Position numbers and translations under genes: made by a program. The notes below the pieces were generated by a model. The model searched no databases. It saw only the letters and a program-made list of their open reading frames with translations, and was not told the origin of the DNA. Shown here piece by piece: positions 45,968-57,647 of a stretch of 64,000 bases of DNA. Location: NCBI RefSeq assembly GCF_019320115.1, contig NC_089589.1:17299641-17363640 (forward strand). Reading direction: 5' to 3'. The stretch comes from Miscanthus floridulus (Eukaryota > Streptophyta > Magnoliopsida > Poales > Poaceae). Within the stretch, counting starts at the first letter, position 1. Each line of letters starts with the position of its first letter.

Positions 45968-48912
45968 TGTGGCAGAACCTCCTAAATTATAGGACCCACA
46001 TACACTTGTCACTGTCCAACGACCTTTGACAACAATGCATATGTTCCTGGTAACTTAAGAAGTCTGTCGGGTGTCCTCGGGGAACCCCGAATCATCCACG
46101 ATTTCCGAGCAGGATCACGTTACAGAGTCATTGTAGTATTACAACATTTATTCAAATATCTACACCAGAGTAAAAACAGCGGAAGTCTTACAATAACATA
46201 ATTTACAAAACAGTAGTTTCAAACCTCGCAACTAGGTTCGATGTTTATTACAAAACGAAATAGTGGAGTGGCATTATAATATAATACAAAACACACAATG
46301 AAACTGCCCTGTCCAAGGGCCACACATTTACTTCTCATCGTCAGAACGAACGATAGTCATGCAGCACGATCCAAAATAGATCTGCTCATGAGGCTCACCT
46401 GCAACAAGGGTCAACGAACCCTGAGTACAAAAGTACTCAACAAGACTTAACCGAAATAAAATTGATAGAACTCAGGAATGCAGGCTCAGGAATTCAAGGT
46501 ATGGTTTTAGCAATAATCAAAGTTATTTTGCGTAAAAGCTCTTTGACAAAATTCTTTATTTCAACAATTTAAACTTCATAAAATCATATACAAAGATGAC
46601 ACGATCCGTAATGAGATCATGAAACTTCATATCCAACACCTTCATCAACCATTCTCAAGTTCCAGTTATTAATACTACGATGACGAACAGTGAGTTGAGT
46701 CTCCATAACCGAGGAGCAACGACGATTCGAACCTATTATAAACCCAGCTGGGACTTCCAGACCACACGACATATGCAGATCCCCGACCTACATATACCAA
46801 CCTACCCTCGGATCCTCTAAAACAAGAACGGGTCCGCGCCACCCGAGAATACAGTACTCCACCATTCCAGCCCATGGCCACGTGGGTACACGCTATTCCC
46901 GCCATCTCTCCACTCCCAGTGCGCGAGTAGCCATTCTCGTAATAGAATCGCCAAGTTCAGGCTTACCGGAGTATGTGGTTAGTACTACAAATTCTCACCT
47001 CATGCAATTCAACAATGGGCGTGCCTTAATCGACACAGGCGGAAAGATCCCACTCACAAGACCTCCATGTCTTGTGGCTCACACACACCGAGTCCGCCTG
47101 GTCTAGATTTATTACTCCACATTCCCATATCACATGCTATCATAATTAACCAATGTTCCATTTAAAACTTACAGGTGGCAGGTAGTCACCCGACTTCATC
47201 GTTCTACGCATAGCTAAGCAAAACTAGGCATATACGAGTTCAAAACTGGTAATATGGTAAATATGGAATAACAAGGGTGGTAATGCACCAATTAGGCTCT
47301 TACTTAACTCTTAATCACTTAATGCAGTAACGGAAATCAAAAGCGAAATTAATTTGTAAAACACAAGGTAGAGTTGTATGCATCCGGGGCTTGCCTTCGT
47401 TGACGGAAAAGTCTGGTTCCTGCGACGTCACACAAGTATTCGATCTGACCTCAACAGACAGATCAACCTCCTCCGCAACTTGATTAACTACCACGTGTTC
47501 ACCTTCGTTTACTACACGTAGTAACATTGCCATGTTTAACATGATGTGGAATATGAAACATGATGCTCGATGATGGATGCAAAAATTAATAAATTGGATA
47601 CAATTTTCCTTCGCAGTACAGTTACAAACCAAACTAACCAAACCATATTCGTAACTGATGTGACCACGCCAGCACCGATCACTTTGGTGAACTCTCTGAC
47701 CACTACGGTGAACTATCCGACCACTACGGTGAACTCTCCGACCACTACGGTGAACTATCCGACCACTACGGTGAACTATCCGACCACTACGGTGAACTAT
47801 CCGACCACTACGGTGAACTATCCGACCACTACGGTGGCTGATACACCACTCCAATTCCATACTGGACCAAGCACAACGATGACCATGGCGGCACGATGGC
47901 ACGACCACACTACACTGGTGACACAAGCACGATAGAGGTTAAACACTAAGCAGAGAAGGGTTCAGCACCTCACCCCGAACATGACTGAGCAACGAGCAGG
48001 GTCGGAGGAGCAATGGAGAGGCGTGACGACGACTACGGTGATCACGGCGGAGCAAAGATCGTCGGTGAGGGAGAACCAGCGACTGCAGTGATCAAAATGA
48101 GTAAACAATAACTGATTAAGTACTACAGCATCGAGATGAAGCCGTAAGTACACTGATTACGGACAACGGCTCACCGGAGGGCTCTGGCCACGATGACACG
48201 CCCGCGGCGGTGAAGTTGCCGACCGCGAGGAAGAAAGATGTGGACAGCGGATTCTTGACAATTTCTGGCGACCAATGTTAGCTGGCTGGATTCGCAAGGA
48301 AAAGACGGAACTAGGACGGCCTTTACCGAGATGGCAACGGCGGTGGTGAAAACAAAGGAAGAAGAAAAACGACGACTACGGCGTCTTGGTACTTATAGCG
48401 CGGCGCAGAAGCTCAAGGAAGCCACGACGGAGCCGTTTCCGCACCAGCGCGACATCAAGGACAGCCACGACGCGCCTGGAACGCCGAAGAAGGTCCGACG
48501 GCAATGTAGCTTAGGCGGTGAACACTGTTCACAGAAATTACAAAATTGCCATTCACCAAAATTCACAAATTACTCTCAAATTTTCATAACAACTCAAAAA
48601 TCTCCAAAAACAAAAGTTGTTCAAAATCAAAAGTTCTACAACTTTGCTTTTATAACCAACCCCTAATTCAGTCTAGATTTTGAAATGGATTTTTAGGGTA
48701 GAATTTAAATGTTGAAAAGCGGGGTTTTCTCGAAAAATTCAAAATCCAAACAAACTTTGAATTTAAGTCAAACAATACAATTCAACACATACCACATGAA
48801 TATAAACTTGTTTTAGTGTATGCATCTCAAAGTTTTCACCAAATGCCAAATGCTTTGTAATGCATATGATGACATGTCAGGTTTTAGTATTTTAAACACC
48901 CGAGGTGTTACA
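45968..48912 (-). repeat. Tekay 3' LTR
   Basis: The LTR is 2945 bp, running on + from TGTGGCAG to GGTGTTACA. It contains seven 21-bp tandem repeats and a minus-strand TATA-like CTATAAGTA at about 48392-48399. Confidence 0.9.
47690..47836. repeat. 21-bp tandem array, seven units (3' LTR)
   Basis: Seven head-to-tail units of AACTATCCGACCACTACGGTG, with one-base variants in units 1 and 3, lie downstream of the LTR TATA box and so within transcribed LTR sequence. Translated they give meaningless NYPTTTV repeats. Confidence 0.9.
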
Positions 48913-48925
48913 ATCTTTCCCCCTA
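48913..48925 (-). promoter_or_regulatory. Polypurine tract of the Tekay element
   Basis: On the minus strand TAGGGGGAAAGAT directly precedes the 3' LTR start TGTAACACC. Confidence 0.8.
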
Positions 48926-49080
48926 AAAGAAATCTCGCCCCGAGATTCAAAGCCATAGAGTAAGTAATGGAAAAGGAAATGTGTCAATCCAAAAACATCC
49001 AAAACTTACCTATGAAACAGCTGAGGTTCCTTTACAAAACACAACTTGTAACAACCGAGCTCAACTAACATTATTCTATT

Positions 49081-51900
49081 TTATATTGACGCTAGAAACT
49101 CTGGAAACTTTTCTAACAAGTAATCTTCTGATTCCCAAGTAGCTTCCTCTTCTGAATGTTGATTCCATTGTATTTTATAGAACTTGATTGTCCATCTTTG
49201 AGTAACACGATCTTTCTGATCTAACACTCGGATAGGATATTCGGAATAAGTTAAATCCGGTTCTAGTTCCACTCCTTCAACTTCAACATTCTGTTCAGGC
49301 ACTTGGAGACACTTCTTCAATTGAGAAACATGGAACACATCATGCACAGCTGCGAGATGTTCAGGTAATTTCAAGCGATATGCCACTTTTCCATACCTCT
49401 CCAAAATTTGATATGGTCCAATGTATCGGGGTGCCAACTTTCCTTTAACACCAAAACGGTTAACTCCCTTCATTGGTGATACTTTCAGATATACAAAATC
49501 TCCTTTGTTGAATACCAATGGTCTCCGTCGTCTATCCGCATAACTCTTTTGGCGGGACTGAGCTATCTTCAGATTACTCTGTATTTGCCTAACCTTGTCT
49601 TCTGTTTCTTTCACAAGGTCAACTCCAAAGAATCTTATTTCTCCAGGCTCAGACCAACTCAATGATGTTCTGCATCTACGACCATAGAGTGCTTCAAATG
49701 GAGCCATTCTAATGCTTTCCTGATAACTATTGTTGTAGGAGAACTCGGCCAAAGGTAAGCATTCATCCCACTTATTGGAATAGTTAAGGACACAACACCT
49801 TAACATATCTTCAAGTACTTGATTAACTCTTTCAGTCTGTCCATCAGTCTGCGGATGATAAGCTGTACTATACAGAAGTTTAGTACCCAATGAAGCATGT
49901 AAGTGTTTCCAAAAGCTGGAGACAAACTGTGTACCCCTATCTGACACTATAGTCTTGGGTACTCCATGCAAACTCATGATTCTTGCTAAGTACATTTTGG
50001 CATATTGGATCGTAGGATATATTGTCTTGACTGGAAGAAAATGTGCTGACTTAGTGAGTCGATCTACAATAACCCATACTGAGTCAAATCCCTTTGATGT
50101 CTTGGGTAGACCAACAATAAAGTCCATACTTATGTCCTCCCACTTCCAAGATGGAATAGGCAATGGTTGTAATTCACCAGCAGACCTCAAATGTATAGCT
50201 TTCACCTTTTGACAAGTATCACACTTTGCTATATATCTAGCAATCTCTATTTTCATTTTAGTCCACCAGAATCTTTGCTTCAAGTCATGGTACATCTTGT
50301 TACTTCCCGGATGGATAGATAACCTAGTAGCATGTGCCTCATCTAAAATTGACTGTCGCAACTCAGGAACCTTTGGTACCACCAGGCGATCCTTGAACCA
50401 CAACACATCTTCATCATCTATGCTGAAGCATTCTGCTTTTCCATTCTCGACTCTTTCCTTGATATGGGCTATACCCTTGTTTTCCTTCTGAGCAGCAATA
50501 ACTTGATCTCGAATAGTGGCTTCTACAATTATGTTGGTCAAACTTCCTTGTTGAATTACTTCTATATTCAACTTTTCCATTTCTTGACATAAAGTCAAAC
50601 CCATTGTTTTCACTGCTAGACAATTACAATAACTTTTGCGACTGAGAGCATCTGCAACTACATTTGCTTTACCAGGGTGATAATGTACTTCCAAATCATA
50701 ATCCTTAATCAGTTCTAACCATCTTCTTTGTCGCATGTTCAACTCTGACTGAGTAAAGATATACTTTAAGCTCTTGTGGTCTGTATACATATGGCACGTA
50801 TTACCAAGCAGGTAATGCCGCCAAATCTTCAGAGCATGAACTACAGCTGCTAACTCCAAGTCATGGGTCGGATAGTGTTCTTCATGTTGCTTAAGTTGCC
50901 TGGACGCATAGGCAATGACCCAGCCTTCTTGCATCAACACACATCCAATACCAATACCTGAAGCATCACAATAAACATCAAACGGCTTCTCGATATCAGG
51001 TTGGGCTAATACTGGGGCAGTAGTCAACAGTCTCTTCAAAGTCTGGAAAGCCTCTTCACAATCTGATGACCAGACAAACTTGACTTGGTTCTTCAACAAT
51101 TCAGTTATAGGTTTTGATATTTTAGAGAACTCTGGAATAAACCGACGGTAATACCCCACCAATCCAAGAAAACTCCAAACTTGATGAACTGTGGTTGGCG
51201 GTTTCCAATCAAGCACATCCCTCACTTTGCTGGGATCAACTGCAACTCCTTCAGCTGACAAGACATGTCCAAGAAATTGCACTTCCTTAAGCCAAAAATC
51301 ACACTTGCTGAACTTGGCATATAGTTGATGTTCTCTCAAGTGGGTCAGAACAATTCTGAGATGTTCCGCATGTTCTTTCTTATTCTTGGAATACACTAGA
51401 ATGTCATCAATAAACACCACTACAAACTTGTCTAGCTCAGGCATGAATACTGAGTTCATCAGATACATGAAATGAGCTGGAGCATTTGTCAATCCAAAAG
51501 ACATTACCAAGTATTCATATAATCCATATCTTGTGGTAAATGCCATTTTGGGAATATCTTCAGGCTTTATCTTAATTTGGTGATACCCTGATCTCAAATC
51601 TATCTTGGAGAAAACTTTGGCTCTGGCCCATTGATCAAAAAGCAAATCTATCCGAGGTAATGGATACTTATTCTTGATGGTCACTTCATTCAACGGACGA
51701 TAGTCAACACATAACCTCAGGGTCTCATCTTTCTTTTTCACAAAAATTGCCGGACATCCCCAAGGTGAGGAACTAGGTCGAATAAACCCCTTCTCAATCA
51801 ACTCTCGTAACTGAGTCTTCAACTCGGCCAATTCCTTAGGTGGCATCCTATAAGCTCTCTGAGAAATCAGAGCTGTTCCAGATCGTAACTCTATGTTAAA
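49081..51900 (-). CDS. Tekay pol: RT, RNase H, integrase, chromodomain
   Basis: The open frame begins just after a TAG at 51901-51903 and is uninterrupted to the natural stop. RT motifs include [47 protein letters not shown] and the catalytic [12 protein letters not shown] about 145 residues into the ATG-started part. RNase H starts at [13 protein letters not shown]. Integrase has an HHCC region ([21 protein letters not shown]), DDE residues ([25 protein letters not shown]) and a GPY-type segment (RYIGPYQIL). The C-terminus is a chromodomain ([31 protein letters not shown]). Chromodomains on such integrases are thought to guide insertion to methylated-histone chromatin. Expression needs readthrough of, or an intact allele at, the TAG. 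Confidence 0.92.
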   Translation of the reverse strand, partial: FNIELRSGTALISQRAYRMPPKELAELKTQLRELIEKGFIRPSSSPWGCPAIFVKKKDETLRLCVDYRPLNEVTIKNKYPLPRIDLLFDQWARAKVFSKIDLRSGYHQIKIKPEDIPKMAFTTRYGLYEYLVMSFGLTNAPAHFMYLMNSVFMPELDKFVVVFIDDILVYSKNKKEHAEHLRIVLTHLREHQLYAKFSKCDFWLKEVQFLGHVLSAEGVAVDPSKVRDVLDWKPPTTVHQVWSFLGLVGYYRRFIPEFSKISKPITELLKNQVKFVWSSDCEEAFQTLKRLLTTAPVLAQPDIEKPFDVYCDASGIGIGCVLMQEGWVIAYASRQLKQHEEHYPTHDLELAAVVHALKIWRHYLLGNTCHMYTDHKSLKYIFTQSELNMRQRRWLELIKDYDLEVHYHPGKANVVADALSRKSYCNCLAVKTMGLTLCQEMEKLNIEVIQQGSLTNIIVEATIRDQVIAAQKENKGIAHIKERVENGKAECFSIDDEDVLWFKDRLVVPKVPELRQSILDEAHATRLSIHPGSNKMYHDLKQRFWWTKMKIEIARYIAKCDTCQKVKAIHLRSAGELQPLPIPSWKWEDISMDFIVGLPKTSKGFDSVWVIVDRLTKSAHFLPVKTIYPTIQYAKMYLARIMSLHGVPKTIVSDRGTQFVSSFWKHLHASLGTKLLYSTAYHPQTDGQTERVNQVLEDMLRCCVLNYSNKWDECLPLAEFSYNNSYQESIRMAPFEALYGRRCRTSLSWSEPGEIRFFGVDLVKETEDKVRQIQSNLKIAQSRQKSYADRRRRPLVFNKGDFVYLKVSPMKGVNRFGVKGKLAPRYIGPYQILERYGKVAYRLKLPEHLAAVHDVFHVSQLKKCLQVPEQNVEVEGVELEPDLTYSEYPIRVLDQKDRVTQRWTIKFYKIQWNQHSEEEATWESEDYLLEKFPEFLASI

Positions 51901-53571
51901 CTATACATCCCTATCAGGTGGTAGACCAGGTAAATCTTCAGGAAACACATCCGGAAATTCACACACTATCGGAATATCTCTAATCTCTTTGACAGCAGTC
52001 GCACAAATCTTGCCCACTGATCTTCTTAGGGTTGGAAGTTGGATGAAAAGTTGAGAATTACTATCAGGCAAACTTACTCTTAAAGTCCTATTCAAAGCAT
52101 CTATAATAGCCTTATGCTGATACATCCAATTCATTCCCAAGATTACATCTATATCCTGATCCTTAAGGATAATCATGGTAGTGGGAAAAATATGCCCACC
52201 CAGGTTTACGGGTACCTGGTATACCATTTCCTTAGTACACAGACGTCCCCCGGGCGACTGTATAAAGAAACTTTCCTTTGTTGCCCCAATTGAAATTTCA
52301 TGCTTCACAACAAATGTTCTATTGATGAATGAATGCGATGCGCCAGAATCAAAAAGTATAACTGCAGGGTGATTGGCAACAGGAAACATACCCATCATCA
52401 CTGGCTCTCCTTCAGGAACTTCCCCGGCTTGAATATAGAAAACCCTTCCTATCTTCCTCTCATCTTTGCCCTTCTGAGCATTCTGATTGGGGTTCTTGTT
52501 TGGTGCCTGACCTTGTTGTTGATTGGCAGGGGCCTTCTGATAATTTTGATTAGCCTGCCTAGGGTATGGACATTCCCTGGAGAAATGACCAGTCCTTCCA
52601 CAATTGTAACACGGATAGTTGTGACCCTGTGACGTTGGAGCATTGCCACCAGAAGCATTGGTTGACTGTGAGTTCGGATAGGTTATAGCAGGACGGACAT
52701 TTGACTGTTGCCCGGCTTGAGACTGTGGCGGACGGTAAGGAGGACGATAATGGTTTACTGGATGATAAATCACTCTCTGCCTCTTTTGGTTTCCACCAAA
52801 AGGTCCAGACGGCACATTCTTTTTCTTCTTGAGCTCCTTATGCTGCCGATACTTTGCCTCTGAAGCAATTGCAATATTTACTGCCTCATGATAAGTGATA
52901 TTGGTACAGGCTATCATCATTGTCTGTAGTTTGGTATTCAGACCTCTCATGAACCATTTCTTTTTCTTGGCATCCGTATTAACATGTTCAGATGCATACT
53001 GCGATAGATGATTGAATCTTCCCACATACTGCATCACTGTTTGATCCCCTTGCCTCAAAGCAAGGAATTCATCCAGCTTCATAGCCATCACTCCTTCTGG
53101 GATATAATGGGCTCTGAAAGCAGTGCAAAATTCTGTCCAAGTTAACGGAACGCCTACGGGTTGCATGGCCATCAGATTTGCATACCAAGCACCAGCTGCA
53201 CCTCTAAGTTGCTGGGCAACAAACACCAGTTTTTGAAACTCTGTGCAGTGAATAAGATCAAATTTCTGCTCCATGGTCCTAAGCCAGTCATCAGCCTCTA
53301 GTGGTTCATCTGCCTTGGTGAACATCGAGGGTTTTGTATCCGTGAAATCCACATAGGTAGCCTCATGCCTGTTATGATTGCGGCCACGGTTTCCATGCAT
53401 CTGATTCTGATTACTTTGAGCCATCTCATGAAGCAAACGAGAATTTTCCACAGTCACATTGACTAATGCAGCGATAGCATCAGCCAAATTAGTTGGCATC
53501 GGTGGCGGGTTGGGGATATCATCATCATCTTGTGAAGTACCAGGAATATGTGATCCCCGCGTACGACGCAT
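51901..53571 (-). CDS. Tekay gag and protease
   Basis: The frame starts at an ATG (53569-53571) directly after a splice-acceptor-like TTATGAGCAG. It holds the gag core (TKADEPLEADDWLRTMEQKF, LVFVAQQLRGAAGAWY, FRAHYIPEGVMAMKLDEF), then a zinc knuckle CYNCGRTGHFSREC near residue 320, and the protease active site LFDSGASHSFI near residue 405. It ends at TAG 51901-51903, in the segment before RT. Pol continues in the same frame with no other stop, so the two are one polyprotein with a single nonsense codon. Related elements have a glutamate-type residue near this position, so a G-to-T change is likely. Confidence 0.9.
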   Translation of the reverse strand: MRRTRGSHIPGTSQDDDDIPNPPPMPTNLADAIAALVNVTVENSRLLHEMAQSNQNQMHGNRGRNHNRHEATYVDFTDTKPSMFTKADEPLEADDWLRTMEQKFDLIHCTEFQKLVFVAQQLRGAAGAWYANLMAMQPVGVPLTWTEFCTAFRAHYIPEGVMAMKLDEFLALRQGDQTVMQYVGRFNHLSQYASEHVNTDAKKKKWFMRGLNTKLQTMMIACTNITYHEAVNIAIASEAKYRQHKELKKKKNVPSGPFGGNQKRQRVIYHPVNHYRPPYRPPQSQAGQQSNVRPAITYPNSQSTNASGGNAPTSQGHNYPCYNCGRTGHFSRECPYPRQANQNYQKAPANQQQGQAPNKNPNQNAQKGKDERKIGRVFYIQAGEVPEGEPVMMGMFPVANHPAVILFDSGASHSFINRTFVVKHEISIGATKESFFIQSPGGRLCTKEMVYQVPVNLGGHIFPTTMIILKDQDIDVILGMNWMYQHKAIIDALNRTLRVSLPDSNSQLFIQLPTLRRSVGKICATAVKEIRDIPIVCEFPDVFPEDLPGLPPDRDV

Positions 53572-53747
53572 CTGCTCATAACAAACCAACTTTATTCACA
53601 AGCCTTTATTGAATTGCACAAAGCTTACTCCAGACACATTACATAGGGTTTACTACTATAAACACCAGGCCCTATAAGTACCAAAACAAGATACATAGCT
53701 CAACCATAATTAACTATTATCCAACTCTACTCTTTTCTGTGATTACT
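53572..53747 (-). other. Spacer between upstream frame and gag
   Basis: These 176 bp hold two AATAAA motifs on the minus strand (53591-53596 and 53605-53610) and end in a splice-acceptor-like CAG directly before the gag ATG. This suggests that gag may be translated from a spliced transcript and that the upstream frame has its own 3' end. Confidence 0.45.
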
Positions 53748-54314
53748 TCAAACTTCAGGCTTGGTATCCATTCCGGAATTATTACCGCCTTCATCATCAC
53801 TTTCATTGATCATTACTAATTCTTCAGGATCTTCTTCTTCCTCTTCCGATTCACTTTCATTGGCAAGGATGACACCTGGGTCCATGGCATCAGCTTGAGG
53901 CTCATGATTCGGGTTTAGTAGATTGCTAAGCCTATGCACTTCCTCATGTAGATAGGTATTATGTTCTTCTAAATCTTCTACATAGAACTCTAGCTCATGA
54001 GTTCTAGCTCTAGCTACATTTTCCCTATGCCAAGCCTCATTTTGTCCCTCCACCGTACGAACTAATATACTTTCGCAGTTCCTGTGTGCGGTGGTGAGAC
54101 GTCTCAATTGATCCTGTAATTCTCCTACCTATATAGCATCCAAAGCCCTATCTCTAGTAGCTTGTGCTAATTCTATAGAAATTCTCTGTATCTCCGCCTG
54201 GGGATCAGGCCTAGAACTGCTACTTCTAGCACCATCGTTTCTAGGGGCAAGTTGGTGACGAGGAACTCCTTTGGGTCCAGTGGACTTACGGGGCGTCATC
54301 TTGGCACGAGCCAT
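53748..54314 (-). CDS. Tekay upstream ORF with histone H3 tail-like N-terminus
   Basis: The frame starts at ATG 54312-54314, one base after an acceptor-like TTTCCTACAG. The first residues read MARAKMTPRKSTG and continue with PKGV then PRHQLA. Against the histone H3 start (MARTKQTARKSTG, GKA, PRKQLA) about 16 of 22 positions match with one inserted residue. Kept are the equivalents of R2, K4, T6, R8, K9, S10, T11, K14, R17 and Q19-A21; K18 is His. A serine-rich linker, heptad-like coiled-coil sequence (about residues 35-125) and an acidic tail (ESESEEEEEDPEE) follow, giving about 187 residues. One in-frame TAG (54129-54131) interrupts it near residue 62. I do not recognise a named family. The role is unknown; histone mimicry is inference. 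Confidence 0.7.
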
Positions 54315-54703
54315 ACTGTAGGAAACCAATTTAATCCAAGTGAGACCATTTGACCAAAGTCTAAAGAACAGCTATGATGGATTACATTCCTCAAACCAGA
54401 CTCACTACTCAACTCTAGACTAAGAGGTGAAGGAAGTAACGAGTGAATTATTCATGATGCATGAATCGTTCTTACGAACAGAAACATCAAAGTTTATAAT
54501 GCACATAAACAACATTTATTTTTATATAGGGCATAGTAAGATTACTACTCCACCACACAAGACCCTTTTAATCAAATAAGGAATGGTGAGAAAGAAATAA
54601 GATAAGTCAGAAGCAATTTGGACCAAACTATCAAGTTAAATTTAGTCATCCAAATCATTTTGAAGTTTTTGTAAAACAATACAACAAAAACCTTGTAACG
54701 ATC
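54315..54703 (-). other. Untranslated leader of the Tekay element
   Basis: This AT-rich leader lies between the primer site and the upstream frame. It contains donor-like sites (TTACAAG|GTTTTT near 54690 and CTGTTC|GTAAGA near 54475) and ends at the acceptor-like TTTCCTACAG (54316-54325). No coding sequence is seen. Confidence 0.45.
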
Positions 54704-54715
54704 GCTCTGATACCA
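54704..54715 (-). promoter_or_regulatory. Primer-binding site, initiator Met tRNA
   Basis: On the minus strand TGGTATCAGAGC lies three bases after the 5' LTR end. It is the standard site complementary to the 3' end of plant initiator methionine tRNA. Confidence 0.9.
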
Positions 54716-54718
54716 TTC

Positions 54719-57642
54719 TGTGGCAGAACCTCCTAAATTATAGGACCCACATACACTTGTCACTGTCCAACGACCTTTGACAACAATGCATATGTTCCTG
54801 GTAACTTAAGAAGTCTATCGGGTGTCCTCGGGGAACCCCGAATCATCCACGATTTCCGAGCAGGATCACGTTACAGAGTCATTGCAGTATTACAACATTT
54901 ATTCAAATATCTACACCAGAGTAAAAACAGCGGAAGTCTTACAATAACATAATTTACAAAACAGTAGTTTCAAACCTCGCAACTAGGTTCGATGTTTATT
55001 ACAAAATGAAATAGTGGAGTGGCATTATAATATAATACAAAACACACAATGAAACTGCCCTGCCCAAGGGCCACACATTTACTTCTTATCGTCAGAACGA
55101 ATGATAGTCATGCAGCACGATCCAAAACAGATCTGCTCATGAGGCTCACCTGCAACAAGGGTCAACGAACCCTGAGTACAAAAGTACTCAACAAGACTTA
55201 ACCGAAATAAAACTGATAGAACTCAGGAATGTAGGCTCAGGAATTCAAGGTATGGTTTTAGCAATAATCAAAGTTATTTTGCGTAAAAGCTCTTTGACAA
55301 AATTCTTTATTTCAACAATTTAAACTTCATAAAATCATATACAAAGATGACACGATCCGTAATGAGATCATGAAACTTCATATCCAACACCTTCATCAAC
55401 CATTCTCAAGTTCTAGTTATTAATACTACGATGATGAACAGTGAGTTGAGTCTCCATAACCGAGGAGCAACGACGATTCGAACCGATTATAAACCCAGCT
55501 GGGAGTTCCAGACCACACGACATATGCAGATCCCCGACCTACATATACCAACCTACCCCCGGATCCTCTAAAACAAGAACGGGTCCGCGCCACCCGAGAA
55601 TACAGTACTCCACCATTCCAGCTCATGGCCACGTGGGTACACGCTATTCCCGCCATCTCTCCACTCCCAGTGCGCGAGTAGCCATTCTCGTAATAGAATC
55701 GCCAAGTTCAGGCTTACCGGAGTATGTGGTTAGTACTACAAATTCTCACCTCATGCAATTCAACAACGGACGTGCCTTAATCGACACAGGTGGAAAGATC
55801 CCGCTCACAAGACCTCCATGTCTTGTGGCTCACACACACCGAGTCCGCCCGGTCTAGATTTATTACTCCACATTCCCATATCACATGCTATCATAATTAA
55901 CCAATGTTCCATTTAAAACTTGCAGGTGGTAGGTAGTCACCCGACTTCATCGTTCTACGCATAGCTAAGCAAAACTAGGCATATACGAGTTCAAAACTGG
56001 TAATATGGTAAATATGGAATAACAAGGGTGGTAATGCACCAATTAGGCTCTTACTTAACTCTTAATCACTTAATGCAGTAACGGAAAGCAAAAGCGAAAT
56101 TAATTTGTAAAACACAAGGTAGAGTTGTATGCATCCGGGGCTTGCCTTCGTTGACAGAAAAGTCTGGTTCCTGCGACGTCACACAAGTATTCGATCCGAC
56201 CTCAACAGACAGATCAACCTCCTCCGCAACTTGATTAACTACCACGTGTTCACCTTCGTTTACTACACGTAGTAACATTGCCATGTTTAACATGATGCGG
56301 AATATGAAACATGATGCTCGATGATGGATGCAAAAATTAATAAATTGGATACAATTTTCCTTCGCAGTACAGTTACAAACCAAACTAACCAAACCATATT
56401 CGTAACTGATGTGACCACGCCAGCACCGATTACTTTGGTGAACTCTCCGACCACTACGGTGAACTATCCGACCACTACGGTGAACTCTCCGACCACTACG
56501 GTGAACTATCCGACCACTACGGTGAACTATCCGACCACTACGGTGAACTATCTTACCACTACGGTGGCTGATACACCACTCCAATTCCATACTGGACCGA
56601 GCACAGCGATGACCATGGCGGCACGATGGCACGACCGCACTACACTGGTGACACAAGCATGATAGAGGTTAAACACTAAGCGCAGAAGGGTTCAGCACCT
56701 CACCCCGAACATGACTGAGCAACGAGCAGGGTCAGAGGAGCAACGGAGAGGCGTGACGACGACTACGGTGATCACGGCGGAGCAAAGATCGTCGGTGAGG
56801 GAGAACCGGCGACTGCAGTGATCAAAATGAGTAAACAATAACTGATTAAGTACTACAGCATCGAGACGAAGCCGTAAGTACACTGATTACGGACAACGGC
56901 TCACCGGAGGGCTCTGGCCACGATGACACGCCCGCGGCGGTAAAGTTGCCGACCGCGAGGAAGAAAGACGTGGACAGCGGATTCTTGGCAATTTTCGGTG
57001 ACCAATGTTAGCTGGCTGGATTCACAAGGAAAAGACGGAACTAGGACGGCCTTTACCGAGATGGCAACGGCGGTGGTGAAAACAAAGGAAGAAGAAAAAC
57101 GACGACTACGGCGTCTTGGTACTTATAGCGCGGCGCAGAAGCTCAAGGAAGCCACGACGGAGCCGTTTCCGCACCAGCGCGACATCAAGGACAGCCACGA
57201 CGCGCCTGGAACGCCGAAGAAGGTCCGACGGCAATGTAGTTTAGGCGGTGAACACTGTTCACAGAAATTACAAAATTGTCATTCGCCAAAATTCACAAAT
57301 TACTCTCAAATTTTCATAACAACTCAAAAATCTCCAAAAACAAAAGTTGTTCAAAATCAAAAGTTCTACAACTTTGCTTTTATAACCAACCCCTAATTCA
57401 GTCTAGATTTTGAAATGGATTTTTAGGGTAGAATTTAAATGTTGAAAAGCGGGGTTTTCTCGAAAAATTCAAAATCCAAACAAACTTTGAATTTAAGTCA
57501 AACAATACAATTCAACACATACCACATGAATATAAACTTGTTTTAGTGTATGCATCTCAAAGTTTTTACCAAATGCCAAATGCTTTGCAATGCATATGAT
57601 GACATGTCAGGTTTTAGTATTTTAAACACCCGAGGTGTTACA
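54719..57642 (-). repeat. Tekay 5' LTR
   Basis: The LTR is 2924 bp with the same termini as the 3' LTR. It is 21 bp shorter, exactly one unit of the internal array. The TATA-like CTATAAGTA at about 57122-57129 (-) would drive the element leftward. Confidence 0.9.
56441..56566. repeat. 21-bp tandem array, six units (5' LTR)
   Basis: Six units of the same repeat as in the 3' LTR; the last is degenerate (AACTATCTTACCACTACGGTG). Confidence 0.9.
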
Positions 57643-57647
57643 AAAAT

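Larger units (their letters stand above)
45968..57642 (-). mobile_element. Tekay-type Ty3/gypsy chromodomain element
   Basis: This 11.7 kb element has LTRs at 45968-48912 and 54719-57642, the 5 bp duplication AAAAT (45963-45967 and 57643-57647), an initiator-Met tRNA primer site and a polypurine tract. Minus-strand order is extra upstream frame, gag, protease, RT, RNase H, integrase, chromodomain. By eye the LTRs differ at about 20 sites in the first 1.2 kb, nearly all transitions, so insertion is recent (below about 1 million years at usual grass clock rates). The Tekay (Del) assignment rests on gene order, the chromodomain, long LTRs and the primer site. Confidence 0.9.

Noticed and set aside
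47690..47836. Regular repeats that might suggest a CRISPR-like array
   Set aside because: Repeats are directly tandem without spacers and lie inside an LTR of a plant genome.
47570..47935. Open frame rich in NYPTTTV repeats, also at 56321-56662
   Set aside because: Translation of the 21-bp LTR array.
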